A stretch of DNA of 64,000 nucleotides, from the NCBI RefSeq assembly GCF_032854445.1, contig NC_088302.1:40678191-40742190 (forward strand). Direction: 5' to 3'. Origin of the DNA: Liolophura sinensis (taxonomy: Eukaryota > Mollusca > Polyplacophora > Chitonida > Chitonidae). How positions within the stretch are numbered: position 1 is the stretch's first letter; the number at the start of each line of letters is the position of its first letter. The notes beneath the pieces are model-generated. The model was not told where the DNA came from, did no database searches, and saw only the letters and a list, made by a program, of their open reading frames with translations. Shown here piece by piece: positions 48,093-60,800 of this stretch. Made by a program: the position numbers and the translations under genes.

Positions 48093-51000
48093 ACATAATG
48101 TCAGTGAAACAGCCATTCGCGACAGGTTATTTACCTGAGATTTGTATCTTAGCTTTTAAATGTGGTGCGGCCTACGTGGTCTAGGGGGTTCGCCAGTGCA
48201 GAGCAATGAGGCCTTCCACCTAATTATCGCCATTATTTTAGAATAAAATGTCAGCGTCGTTTGTGCACCTGTTACAGATTAAACCGTTGTTAAAGTTCCT
48301 AGAATGTATAACGCGAGTCGCGTTATAGCATTTTCAAACCTGACAATCATTTCAAGGTAGGAAATAGCAGAGGTGTGACATATCCGCAAAACCAACAACA
48401 TAAGCTTTTTGTAATGAATACAAAATTTTGATTTAATTGGAGAATATAGATTTTTTTTACCAAAAATCACCGGTATAGTCACTTTAAGAACAGCAACGTC
48501 AGAAAAAAAACACATAACAACGTCCTAAATGTTTAAATCCACACAACGTAGGGCTGAACAGGCCTTCAGCTTGACACTTAACGCCCAGTAAACAATAAGC
48601 TCTGATGAAGACCTTTGGCCAATCCTACTTGGTGCTTAACTAAAGATTATTTGTCAAAGGAAATCGATCAAGCCTTGAGTAATCAATAGTTAGACTTCGT
48701 CCATTACACTGGTAATTTGTTGACGCCAGCCAAGGACCGTTTTTCTTTCAGGCTGTTGTTAATGGGGCACTGCCAAGCTTCAAATTGTCAAAGTGGTGAA
48801 TATTCGGACAAAAAGCAATCTCACTTCTCTGGAAATGGCCCCTGTTTTTCTCCAGAAGCCCATGCATGTGTATCCAGTGCAAATCTCACACGGTGAAGTT
48901 TCTAGAGGAAATAAACATACATTAACAGGCTATTAGTATGTCGCTATTAATGTCGTGTTTTTAGACTTTAATCTTTAGCATAAGTCAACAGTCTGTTATG
49001 AGCCTAGAAAACCGGGGGGAAGCATGTCAGACGACGAATGAAATCAGACGTCATTATGACATTGCTGGCCTTTTTTTGTTTGCAAGCTGTAATCTGCAGC
49101 AGTGTCACGTGTGTCAAGACAACTTATATGTCATTAAATTATACACAGGGTACTGTATTCTAACGTGAAGAAAATGCATACATAGGTCGCAAGGATGGTT
49201 ACTGTTTCCAGACTCTATAACGTACAAACTGGACATTCAACACCTTTTCCCTCCAATGGCCCTAGAATCATGATAGAAGAAACATTAAGATTATCCAAAC
49301 ATCTGTACCAAATTGCTTGTCCTCTTAATCGTTTGCTAATTAATCAATGGTCGTGTGTTTTAGTCTTTCAACTACTACCAGTAAAAAAAAAACGGTTGTG
49401 AGGTGAGCACCTAAACTTGTGGCTCTGGAGACACTAATGGTGGTGCCAATTACTAATGATTAAACGTTACCCCTCAAGCTAACAACCTTTGTTTTTATTC
49501 AGAGCCTCCACGCCTCTGACGAACAGCTAGAGGTAACAGTAAGAATTACGAAATACCAAAGAACAAAAACATCCTGTGAAGTGGAAGTGAAACAGCAAGG
49601 TATTTTTAATACGAACTGTGTTTGTTAGAGATATCTGTACAAGTTACAATTCGGGTCTTGCCAGCTGATTACAAAAGGGAGACAATCGCATAATTTTTGC
49701 AAGGATTTTACAATTGCCATTTTATCAGAGCAAAGAGGAAAACCATTTCTGAAAGTGATATTTCAGAATGTATATATGGAAGTCTTTATGCTAGAAGAGT
49801 TTTGTTCAACTCTGGGGGCATGAATGGTATTTGCTAATTATGGGTCTTTTCATAGCTGTTTTCATACAGCCTGCACATATAGAACACATTATTCACTTCT
49901 ATTTACAGCGATGGCCATTTATAGATCGGTCATTAACTTAACATACAGTATAATGGAGGTAAAATTAATATGGCCCACACTACACTACTTTTTTCTGGTC
50001 GAAAATTTTGTAGAATTCGACATGAAAAGTTATTAAAGCGTATTTTTGCGTTTGACATGTGAATTCATGCACATAAGGCAACCCTGTTGTGCGTATCTCA
50101 ACCAAAACAATCTGTGTATATTGATGTCTGGAACTATGCTTTCTTTCAAATATAAGTTTCTTCTGTTTCTTCGTCTTCACTGATTTTATCAAACGCGGAG
50201 AACCTTTGTGTTGACAGGTAATGTATGTGAGGGGAGTAGAGCTGTCCTTATACGCTCGTTAGTTCGATCCTTTCATACGGGTTTAACTTGAAAGACATAC
50301 GTCGAATATCTTAAGCTTCCTCCTTTACTCGGTGTGTCTCCTCTCTCCAAGCATTTCCCCCCAGACACTGAACCCGCCAGACGATTGTTGATGCAACTCT
50401 ATATGATGACTCTCGTTGACATTTCACGCCTAGAAACTATTATCCCTTTTTCTTTGCACGGAGTTTGTAAAAGGGAATGATAACTTAAAGTGTTGATGTT
50501 GTCGCTGACTTCTTTCCGGAAATACACCAGTACAGAACGAAGCTTAAACTCTCTCAGCCCCAACTCACCAACCTCTGGAAACTCGATACAACAATATATT
50601 TTATTCTGTTCCGTCACTCTTTCGTTTTTCTTGTATCTATTGATTGAGGCAGTAGGGTTTAGAGGTGAATCAGCGATGATCTATTTAGGTAAAGAATTAT
50701 ATATCTATCCATTTGAGGAAGGTTTGATTGACAGATGTATGCTAATTCCACGGCTGGGTTGGCCAGTATATAAAAAATCCGATAATGCAAACATATTGAA
50801 GGAACATTCTTGCACTCTGTTTTTCTTCTATTCCCTATTCTTTTTTTAAATATCTGATAAAATTGGTGGTATTACTTACACGTTAGAGAAGAAGATTACC
50901 TGCCAACATCCGTAGACGTGCTGACAAATCCTTCACCTGAAAGCTAGCAGTACATCGCTGCCGTCGTGTCTTTAAACCCTTTGCAGTCTGTAGCAAATAC

Positions 51001-52738
51001 TTCGCTATCCAGTTTCAAACTCAGTCCCACTCGAAGAGGCGAACAGTTCGATCCGTTATTCTGTGCTCTCAACACAACACAAATCGACTTATTGATGACA
51101 TCTTCAGAGGACACACGTTGAATTACGTTCTGTCCATCTCGCATGCCCTTCTTACCACCTCTGATTGTTCATACATTTATCCCTATGTATACAATCTGCA
51201 ATCTCTCAAGTAATAGTTTCTTGAATTCTGATTTTATCGCTGCCCAGCTTTTCCTCGTCCACGCCATGCTCGTTTCCGGGTATTGTCTCTTGTTGATTAA
51301 GGTTAAGACTAGAAACAAGAAATTGCAAGAGAGAAGTAACTTTTTAGCATTTTTGGCGTTGTTATTCTTCATAAGTCTTGTTCTTGGGGATGGTCGGTTT
51401 TTTTTCTTGATCGCGCTGAACACTTTTAAATGCGCATTCGGCGCATCTTGTGATCGCGAACAAAGGTCATTTTTGACTTTCTGTAGAGCATGATTTACTT
51501 AATCTGTAATTAGACTCTGTAATATAATCTGGCGGCGTTAAGACGCATAAGCACATGATAAGAGCGCGATATCCGATAGAATATTGTTTTAGACAAGGCT
51601 CATTAGATGTTTTCTAGCCGAGGTCATCGCGGGTATATGCATCCGGATATGATCTAGCGTAAAAACATTGTAACAGTTTCATACATGATGAAGTAGATTT
51701 TGACATGCCCAACATATCTGCTGTCATTAAACTCCCACAGAAGTAGACTTGACTACCAAAGAGTCACCTAAATAGGATATGGATAAATGTCAGCTAACGA
51801 CTTTAAAAGATTTATAATCGGATTAAATACCATACTCAGATGAACTGCTGGATGAAGATGGAACAAGAGAATCTAACAAATTTGCCTAAGTGGTGGGCAT
51901 TAATGAGAACATAAACCAGTAGTGCGGGACAATCACATGCCAAATCAGAATAAATATATGGTCAGACACTGGTTTTAAGCCCTGGTTACCTGCATTGCAC
52001 AGTGATGAATTGATTTATACTTGTTTAACGCCATAACCATGTTTCAACTAGACGAGTAATGGAAACCGGAGTGATGCGGGTTGATTTTATGATTTACAGA
52101 GTTGCAAGCACGATTCAGCTATACCCACCAGGTCACATTAGTGAAAAATCAACCAGAACGCACAACTGATTAAAGGAGAATAACTCCAACCCATGATCCT
52201 GTCGTTGTATAACTTTATGAGTTAGTTTAGCCAAATAAAAACCTAGAATCCAATGGAAATATTGACATTAAAGTATAGATTCACATAATTAAATTGGTTT
52301 TTGTTTTTTGCTTTATTTGAGGTATAACGTGACTTTCGGCTCTTAATTGTAGCAGGCAGGTTCCAAATACGACATTCTTTGACGACATTATAAAAAGTTG
52401 CTTCTTCTTGTTTGCGGGAGGGTAAAAAGTGTCGGGTAGTGAAGAGTCTGCGAGTAACGTCTCCTTCAGCCATCACCAGACATTGAAGGTCAACGTTCGG
52501 CAAGATTTTTATAGTTGCTTTCTCACACAGTAAGCAACACTGTCACGTAGGACAAATTAATGGGAATCTGAATCCTTATGCTGAAGTTCCTCTACTAAGT
52601 ACAAAGGTTGTCCTAGATAGTTAAATATGACTTGAATGGTCTAGTTTACCACACTTGTATAGATTCACAAGTAATGTATGGGTCATGCATTTAAGATCAT
52701 TGGTGGCAGAAAAGCAAAGTCAAACATACATCCATCCC

Positions 52739-53208
52739 TAGGAAAGTCAACTACTTTTATTACCAATTAACCTAAATGAAGGAAGCGTGAAACACCAATG
52801 CATTAATTAAAATGTGACAGTGGCTGAGGGGTGTTCAAGTACCCCTCCACTGGAGGGCTATATCGACGGGCCACGCGGATCTCGGGGGTTGGAGAGTTGT
52901 GAGTGTGTCCACTGCAGACCCTGTCTAAGCTGAATGATGATCAATGGGCCGACCGCAAGACAAACGGATTTTATAATAAAAATACCAATTCTTTACAAAA
53001 TGTTTTTCCGACATTAATCAATAATGTTGACATAAGATACGTGATTGTGCATAAATCACAGGAAGAACCGTTTCCACCGGGGTATTGAGAAATCCGTGTC
53101 TGCAACATTTTTCCACGGTATGTACACAGTTGTGGAATTTGATGTAAGCTTTTCTGGAGAACGGTCTGTATGTAAAAACAATCGTTTTCGAGACTTTTCG
53201 TGTCCAGA
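52739..53208. other. Highly conserved block of unit B (partner of 47625-48092)
   Basis: It is the same sequence as in unit A with roughly 5% differences, including the hairpin segment ggctgaggggtgttcaagta onward. It is absent from unit C, whose left end starts downstream of it. Confidence 0.6.
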
Positions 53209-55749
53209 TTGCTGATGTTCAGAACACGAAATGTTTATGTTGAACATCTTCATTCTTTACAAGAAAGCACATATCTGAATTCCTGACAGATTACTTAATT
53301 GAAATCTAAAAGTCATCTTTCGTTTTTTGATTTGGGTAAGGTATATTTCACGGGCGTACAATGTTAATCAGTTAGTACGCGCGAGTTGTTCCTTGATAGA
53401 AGATTGTTGTACTGATAGGAACAAATTCAAACATGCAGAAACCACTAAACTATTCGATTTAAAACGGCAGTACGTTTATTGAAGTTTTGCATGACACGAC
53501 ATTCCCAAACATCCCAGTAACTTCCAAAGGCATTTTAACCACACCACATTAAACCAAAAATTAAGGCTTTCTGACTTAAACTGCATGTTACAAATATTGA
53601 AACTTTTCACTATTCAATAAACATTTACCGTTCCAGACATAAAAAACACACGTACAATTTTTCTTTTAAACAGGTTATGCCGGAGATTTTTGACAAGATT
53701 TTTGACCGCATAGGCAATCGAATGTCTGCTATTACATTCAATAAACCTAATAATTAGTTTTCACAAAATATCAGCCTTCTCTGTGCACGTGTCACCGCTT
53801 AAAATTGCCATTAAAGTTCCGAAACTTTGCCTGTTATAACATTTTCAGTCATTGTAGTGTACAGTCATTTTATCACCACTAATATTTTAGGTATGTCTAT
53901 AGTGTGATATTTCCTGAAAAGCAATAGTCTGAGCTGTTCCTGTTAAACACCAAAAAAATTGGTTTGACAAGCAAAAATGTACCCTCTCTATCAACAACAA
54001 ACCACAAGAGCTCATTACAACGAGCCAAGAGTTAATTCCACACAACCTATAACAAACAATAAGCTCTGATGAAGACCTGTGGCCAATCCTACTTGGTGCT
54101 TAACTAAAGATTATTTGCCAAAGCAAATCGTTCAGTGCTTGAGTAATCAATCAGTTAGACTTCGTCCATTACACTGGTAATTTGTTCACACCAGCCAAGT
54201 ACATTTTTTGCCTCAAGCTGTTGTTAATGGGACACTGCCAAGCTTCAAGCTGTCAAAGTGGCGAATACTGCGACAAAAAACAGTCTCTATTCTCTGGAAA
54301 TGGCTTGTGTTTTCTCACAAGTAGCCCATGCATGTGTATCTACTGCAAGTCTCACTTGGTGAACTTTGTATAGGGAATAAAACTACATTAATAGGCCATT
54401 AGTATGCGGCTATTAATGCCGTGTTTTTGAGACTTCAGTGTAATTCGACAGTCAGCCTAAACATCCGTGTGGAAGAATCTTACACGGAAATTGTGACCAG
54501 GCGTCTTTCCAACCTTGTTGGTCTTTTCTGTTTGCAAAGTGAAAACGGCAGCAGTGTCACGTGTTGCCACGGAATTTGTATTTACGAGATGACCAAGTTA
54601 TCAATAAAGCGATGTACTAAGCGATGCACCAAATGCTTAGCCTAAATTTCTGAACGCGGGATCACTACCTTATCGGGAGTTGCAGTTCATATAGGTATGT
54701 TTTACTTAAACTGACAGGATTTGTGCAACTACGTCAAATAGAACCTAAGATAAATTACACAGTATACCAGTAAATTAAGCACAGGGCACTGTATTCTAGC
54801 GTAAAGAATATACATTCATAGATCGCAAGGGTGGTTACTTTTTCCCAACTGTATAGCTTACAGACTGGACATTCAACACCTTTTCTTTTCAATACCCCTT
54901 GAAGTATTGCAGAAGAAACATTAAGATTATACAAACAGTATACCAAATTGCGTGTCCTCTTAATCATTTGCTAACTAATATGGTCTTGTGCTTTTGTCTT
55001 CTAACAACTACCAGTAAAAGGAACGGTTGTGAGGTGAGCACCTACACTTGTGGCTCAGGAGACACTAACAGTGGTGCCAGTTACTAATGATTTAACGTTA
55101 CCCGTTGAGCTAACAACCTTTGTTTTCTTAGAGTCACAACGTCTCTGGCTTGTAGAGAAGCGTAACATTAGGAATTACAATGCACATGAACATCCTGTGT
55201 AGAGGGGAAGTCAAACAGCGGAGTATCGGTAAACACGACCTCAGTTTGCCAGAGTGATCTTTACAAATTACAATGGGGTCTTGCCCGTTGGATACAAAAG
55301 GGAGACAATCGTGTAATCCAGCAGGGATTGCCCAGTTGGCTTTACATCCAAGCCATAGCCGTTTCGGAGAATACTTCAGTGATATATAAGAATGTACATT
55401 AGTAAGCCTCTATGCATAGCGAATTTTTGTTTAACACTGAAGTCATGAATTGCATTTGCTATAAAAAAATCACTCCTTTCATTCAATTTGCTGTTTTCTT
55501 ATCACCTGCAAAAAAGGAAAGCATGATTCATTTCTTGAATCTAGTATTTACAATTACAGATCAGGCTTTAATATTATTTATTATTATTTAATATTATGGA
55601 TTACCAAACGTCAATATCAGTCAAGTAACATAGTGTATCTACTTTTGTCGGATGGGAAACTTTTGGAGGAAGTGGCACAAAGAATTGTTGAGGCTCATTG
55701 ACATTTGAATTCATACAAATAACACGGCCCTGTTTTATGTACCGCAACC

Positions 55750-55900
55750 GTACGTAGGGAGGTCTGTCGGCAACCTGCAGATGGTCGTGGGTTTCCCCCG
55801 GGCTTTGCCCGGTTTCCCCCCACCATAATGCTGGCCGCCGCCGTATAAGTGAAATATTCTTAAGTACGACGTAAAACACCAGTCAGATAAATAAATAAAA
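55750..55900 (+). mobile_element. 5'-truncated SINE private to unit B
   Basis: Perfect 14-bp duplications tatgtaccgcaacc (55736-55749 and 55901-55914) flank the SINE body starting at gtacgtagggaggtctgtcg, through the core and an AAAT-like tail. The corresponding place in unit A (cctgttgtgcgtatctcaac near 50079) has no insertion. Confidence 0.94.
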
Positions 55901-57457
55901 TATGTACCGCAACCAAAATACTCCAAATATATTTGGATCAACACAAAATATTACGGCTTACGGATTACTATGGTATTCCGAATATATTGTCCACATTTGG
56001 CTTTACGGCAGCAAGAAACAAACAATATCTGTTTTTATATGGTGGAAACTCTTGGAGAATTTGCCATAAATAGTTGTTGAAGTTTATTTTTCCGCTTGAC
56101 ATCTGAATTCATAAACTTAACCGTGTTGTATGAAAAGCAATCAAACTACCCAGTGTCTGTGGATGAACTGCTTGGAACTGTGTAGCTTTCTTTAAAGTGA
56201 AAGTCCTCACTGTTGATTCGTCCGCATTGGTTTTATCCCACTGCTTCAACGTCTGTGTCAAAACACAAAGGTCATTTGTATTGACAGGTAATGTATGTAA
56301 GGGGAGGAAAACTGGTCTTTTCGGGTCGTTAGTTTCGATCCTTTTATACGGGTCTAACCTGGAAGACCATGGTCGATTAGGCTGTCTTAGACTGAGTTTC
56401 ATCCTTTGCCTAGAAGGCTTCTTGTTTTCAAGCAAATTCCGCCTGATATTGAACCCGACAGTTGTTTGACGATTGTTAATGCGACTCTGTATGACGACTC
56501 TCCATGACATTCTACACCTAGAAACCATTATCCCTGTTTCTTTGCACGGAGATTGTAAAACGGACTAATGACTTAAAATGTTGATGTTGTTGCTGACTTT
56601 TATCGGGCTAAAACCACGCCAACTAAGCCTAATCTCTTCCAGCCCGAACTCGCCGACCCCTAGAAACTCGATACTATAAAATCTTCTTCTGTTCCGCCCT
56701 CTTTTGTTTCTAGAGCTTTAGAGCTTAGCTACGAACTAGCGATGGCCTATTCAGGTAAAGACTGATTTATCGATTGATTGCAAGAAGGTTTGATGAATGT
56801 ATATATGGGCCAGTATATAAGACATCTGATAACACAAACAGACTGAAAGAACATTCTCGTACAGTATTGTTCCTTTTTTTCTTTTTTCTTTTAATATCCT
56901 ATATGAATGATGGTATTGCTTATACGTTAGAGAAGAAGGCAAACTTTATAGACGTTCAATGATTGTCGACAAATCCTTCATGTAAAAGCTGGCTGTACGC
57001 CACTTCAACAGTGGCTTAACACACTCTGCAAAATACTTCGATGTCCAATTTCCAGCTCTACCCACTAGAAGAGTCGACCAGTTCTGTTTTACACACACAA
57101 TACCTATCGAACCATCGAAGCTATCGTCACAGGAAACAGAATTATGTTCTGTCGCTCTGCAAGGACCTTCCTCCCCTCTTCTGTATGTTGATACATTTAT
57201 CAATATGTATCAACTCTTCAACTATTCAAGTACTTGCTTCTTGGGACATCTAGGATTCTGATTTCTTCACTACCCAACTTTTCCTCCTTCACCTCATGAT
57301 CGTGTCACGGTAATGTATATAGGTCATTTTTGCTCTCATGTCTCTTTTAGTGCATGGTTTACTCAAGTTGGAATTTAACTGAGAAATCTGCTAACACAAA
57401 CCCCACGTGTTCTATTACAAGCACATAGTATATCCGATAGAATGTCGTTTCACACTA

Positions 57458-57796
57458 CCGACCCGGATATCACAGTTGTTAGAGCGTCTGCTTCTGAAGC
57501 AGTAGATACAGGATTAATCCTCGGTCGAGTCACACCTAAGATTTTAAAAGAGGAAGTTGTAACTTCCTCGCTTTCAGCAAAGAAGGGGATAGTGCAACGA
57601 CTGGTTGACCCGTATCAGTACGGCTCTAGCGGGGCGGCTTACTTGCCTTCGATAAGTCGTCTCATTGAAGCAGCACTAGATAAAAGAGCGGTGGAAATCC
57701 GTCCCGCGACAAGGAGGCACGTCCAAGGGATTCCCTCGTCGTCATATGACTGAAAAATTGTTGTGTACGACGTTAAACCCCAAGCATTCATTCACT
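57458..57796 (+). mobile_element. Second SINE family: tRNA-derived element private to unit B
   Basis: Perfect 12-bp duplications cgtttcacacta (57446-57457 and 57797-57808) flank a 339-bp element. The head has a tRNA-like A-box (gttgttagagcgtctgcttc) and B-box (ctcggtcgagtcacacc). The 3' end is gtgtacgacgttaaacccca then agcattcattcact. Neither sequence nor tail matches the other SINE family here. The undisturbed site is visible in unit C at 61853 (cgtttcagacta) and in diverged form in unit A near 51588. A 103-codon frame (57442-57753) across it is incidental. Confidence 0.93.
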
Positions 57797-57828
57797 CGTT
57801 TCACACTAAGATATATGAGATGTTTTTT

Positions 57829-60800
57829 CCTGACGGGTTACTTCAGAACTATGTCATCCGTCTCAGCTTTAATTGTCGTAAAGTGTATTTCACCAGCAAA
57901 CAACGTTAACTATTAATTAACATGTGTGAGTTATTCCGTGATGGGAGATTGTTTTCCTGATCTATACCAATTGAAACATGCCAAATTCCATCATTCACAA
58001 ACCACTAAATCTCCATAATGTTTATTAAAGCTTTCATGTATCACAGGTTCAAAGCTCAATTACTCCGACAACGCCAAACTTTGTTACAGAACCTCGCCGA
58101 GCTTTAAACGCCCGACTGCCTGACGTCATTCATGGCTACACAACACTAAATTACCAAACAGCGGAGGGCGCCGTTTTCTTAACACCGCGCTTTTCGCTGG
58201 GGCGGAAACTCCACAGCCTCACACAATTTTAAACCTGTTACTATGAGGACCCATCGGGTATCTCATACAATATAAAACAGTAATTAACAAGCACCGGACA
58301 ACTCCATATCTCATACAACATCAAACAGTAGATTACAAGAAGACTTTTCAAACCACACAACATTGAACAACAAATCACGGTTGACTCACTTAATCTATAT
58401 GTCACACACAATAAAACATTTTACAAGCTGATACACACTTGTAACCTGAAAAGTTTTGCTATTATTTAAGAATGACCCAAATTATTACATTTCGCAAAAT
58501 ATTAGCCTTGTATGCATACGTTTTTACCACTCAAAGCAGTTATTAAAGCCTCTCAAATTTAAAGTTATGACATTTTTAAGCACTGCAACCCTTTCAACAC
58601 CATAAATAGTACAGGAATACGACTCTGATAGTCACTGAAAGGCAATTTTTAGCTATTCTTATTAAATACAGAGAATTTGTTTTGAATATGGTTTTTTTTT
58701 ACCAAAAACCACCGGCATAGTCTCTTTAACAACAACAACATCAGAAAAAAAAAAACGTTAAAACGGGCTAAACGTTAAATTCACACAAAGTACCGCAAAA
58801 CAGGCCGACTGCATGATGTTTAACACCAAAGAAACAATAAGCTCCGATGAAGACCTGTGGCCAATCCTACTGGGTGCTTAAGTAAAGATTATTTGTCAAA
58901 GGAAATGGATCAAGCCTTGAGTAATCAATAGTTAGACTTCATTCACTACAATGGTAATTTGTTGACGCCAGCCAAGGACCGTTTTTCCTCCAAACTGTTA
59001 TTTATGTGACACTGTCAGACTTAAAATTGCCAAAGTGGAGAGTAGTGCGACAAAAAGCAATCTCACTTCTCTGGAAATGGACCCTGTTTTTCTCCAGAAG
59101 CCCATGCATGTGTGTCCAACGCAAATCTCACACGGTGAAGTTTGTAGAGGAAAATAAACATACATCAATAAACCACTAGTATGTCTACTACTATTAATGT
59201 CGTGTTTTTGAGACTTAAATCTTCAGTGTAATTCAGGTGTCTGTTATATGCGTAAAAACCGTATGAAAGAATACGACACGGAGATTGAAACCAGGCGTCT
59301 TTCTGACCTTGCTGGCCTGTCTGTTTGTAAGTTAGAATCTGCAGCAGTGTCACGTATGGCAACGGAATTTGTGTTTATGAGATAATCAATTTATCAATAA
59401 AGCGAAACACCAAGCACATGCTGAGCTTAAATTGTTAAAGGTGAGACTCCCTTATTAGCAGTTGCAGTTCTTAGGCATATTTCGCTTAAGACTGGAAAGA
59501 TTTGTCTAACTACGTTAAAGAGAGTCCAAGACAACTTATGTATCACTGAATTCCATCGTGAAGAACATACATACATATGGCTATAGAATGCTTACATTTG
59601 CCACGCTAAAAAAGGTACTAACTGAACATCCAACACCTATTCTCTTCAATATTATCTAGCGGCAAAAACATAAACATTGCCCAAACTATGTACGGAATTA
59701 CGAGGCCCCTGAAGCGTTTGCTAATTAATCAATGGTCTTGTGTTTTTTCTTTCAACAAATAACAGTGACAAAGATCGCTGTGGTTTGTGGTTATGGAGAC
59801 TCGAATGTTAATGACTGCCAATTACTAATGATTAAACTTCACTTGGTAAGCTAACAACCTAGACACTATGTCATTAGTGTGTAGCCAGATGTCATGGTAA
59901 GAATTTCGGAATCACAAAAAACAAAAACATCCTGTGAAACTATGGAAGCCGGTTGAGAACATCTCGCCCGGCGGCCCGCTGGTCGTCGGCCGCGCGCGGC
60001 TCGAGGGCGGTGCAAATCCCACGCGAATGGTACCGTTCTCTTCCCGCGGGGGCAGAGGACAAGGGTACGAGGTTTCCTCATCCGGCTTCCATATAAAACG
60101 GAAGTCAAACAGCCGGGTATTTTTCACACAACATTTCTTTGTTAAGTGATCTGTTCAAAATCAGGGTCTTGCCAGAAAGCCACTATGCGCTAGTAAATAT
60201 ACTGGTCTCACGGCTGTGTTCTTAGCACACGCAGATTTACAATCGTGCAATAGGCATCAGTTCAACATACTATATTCTTCGATGAGGAATTGGCTATGGC
60301 TTAGCGTAATTTACCTACACATGGATTTATGGCACGAAAAAACAAATTACATCCATATTTATCTCGTCGTAAACTTTGGAGAATTTTGCATATTTTTGTT
60401 GAATTCATACATTTGGCCCTAAGTCTCAGTGTATTTTGGATAAACTATTTGGAACAGCGCTTTCTATTGTGATGGTTGGCAGGAGGGGAGGCTTGGTCTT
60501 ATAGGGTCGTTACTTTCTATCCTTTCACACGCGTTTAACCTGATTAAGCTATCTTAGGCTGAGTTTTCTCCTTTGCTTAGAGTGTCTTGTTTCCAAGCAA
60601 TTTCATCCCAAATACTGAACCCGCCAGTTGTTTGACGATTGTCTGTGCAACTCTATATATGACGATTCTCTTTGACATTTCACACCTAGAAACCATTATC
60701 CCTGTTTCTTTGTACGGGACAGGTAAAATGGGATTGATGACTTAAGGTGTTGATGTCCGTGACTTCTTTCCGGGTAACACCATACCAGAACGAAGCCTAA

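Larger units (their letters stand above)
46490..52194 (+). repeat. Segmental duplication unit A
   Basis: Unit A shares collinear anchors with the units downstream. aataagctctgatgaagacc is at 48594 (B 54058; C 58836 with one change). The ccaattactaatgattaaac block is at 49446 (B 55077, C 59818, D 63782). cctagaaac plus attatccct is at 50429 (B 56517, C 60685). The left end is placed where gttgtataact at about 46490 matches B at 52205. Overall identity varies from about 95% (47625-48092) to weakly alignable. The antisense SINE-like remnant near 52010-52080 (aatggaaaccggag) is shared with unit C. A hydrophobic open frame at 51143-51493 is not conserved in B or C. No intact gene is supported. Confidence 0.88.
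52195..57828 (+). repeat. Segmental duplication unit B
   Basis: It is collinear with unit A over most of its length (anchors under unit A). It carries two private SINEs (55750-55900 and 57458-57796) and a local repeat: the segment around 55650-55735 resembles 56040-56130. A 63-codon cysteine-rich frame at 54182-54373 and a 74-codon one at 54421-54645 are only partly preserved in A and broken in C. The right boundary is placed at cctgac (57829), where unit C begins as a match to B near 53280, the footprint of an unequal exchange. Confidence 0.88.

Noticed and set aside
51143-51493. 116-codon hydrophobic frame in unit A resembling two membrane helices of a receptor
   Set aside because: The homologous parts of units B and C contain stops, deletions or frame shifts; T-rich DNA readily gives hydrophobic peptides.
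59934-60149. GC-rich open frames on both strands near 60 kb
   Set aside because: They coincide with the 153-bp MITE-like insertion, whose lack of stops reflects GC richness, not coding.
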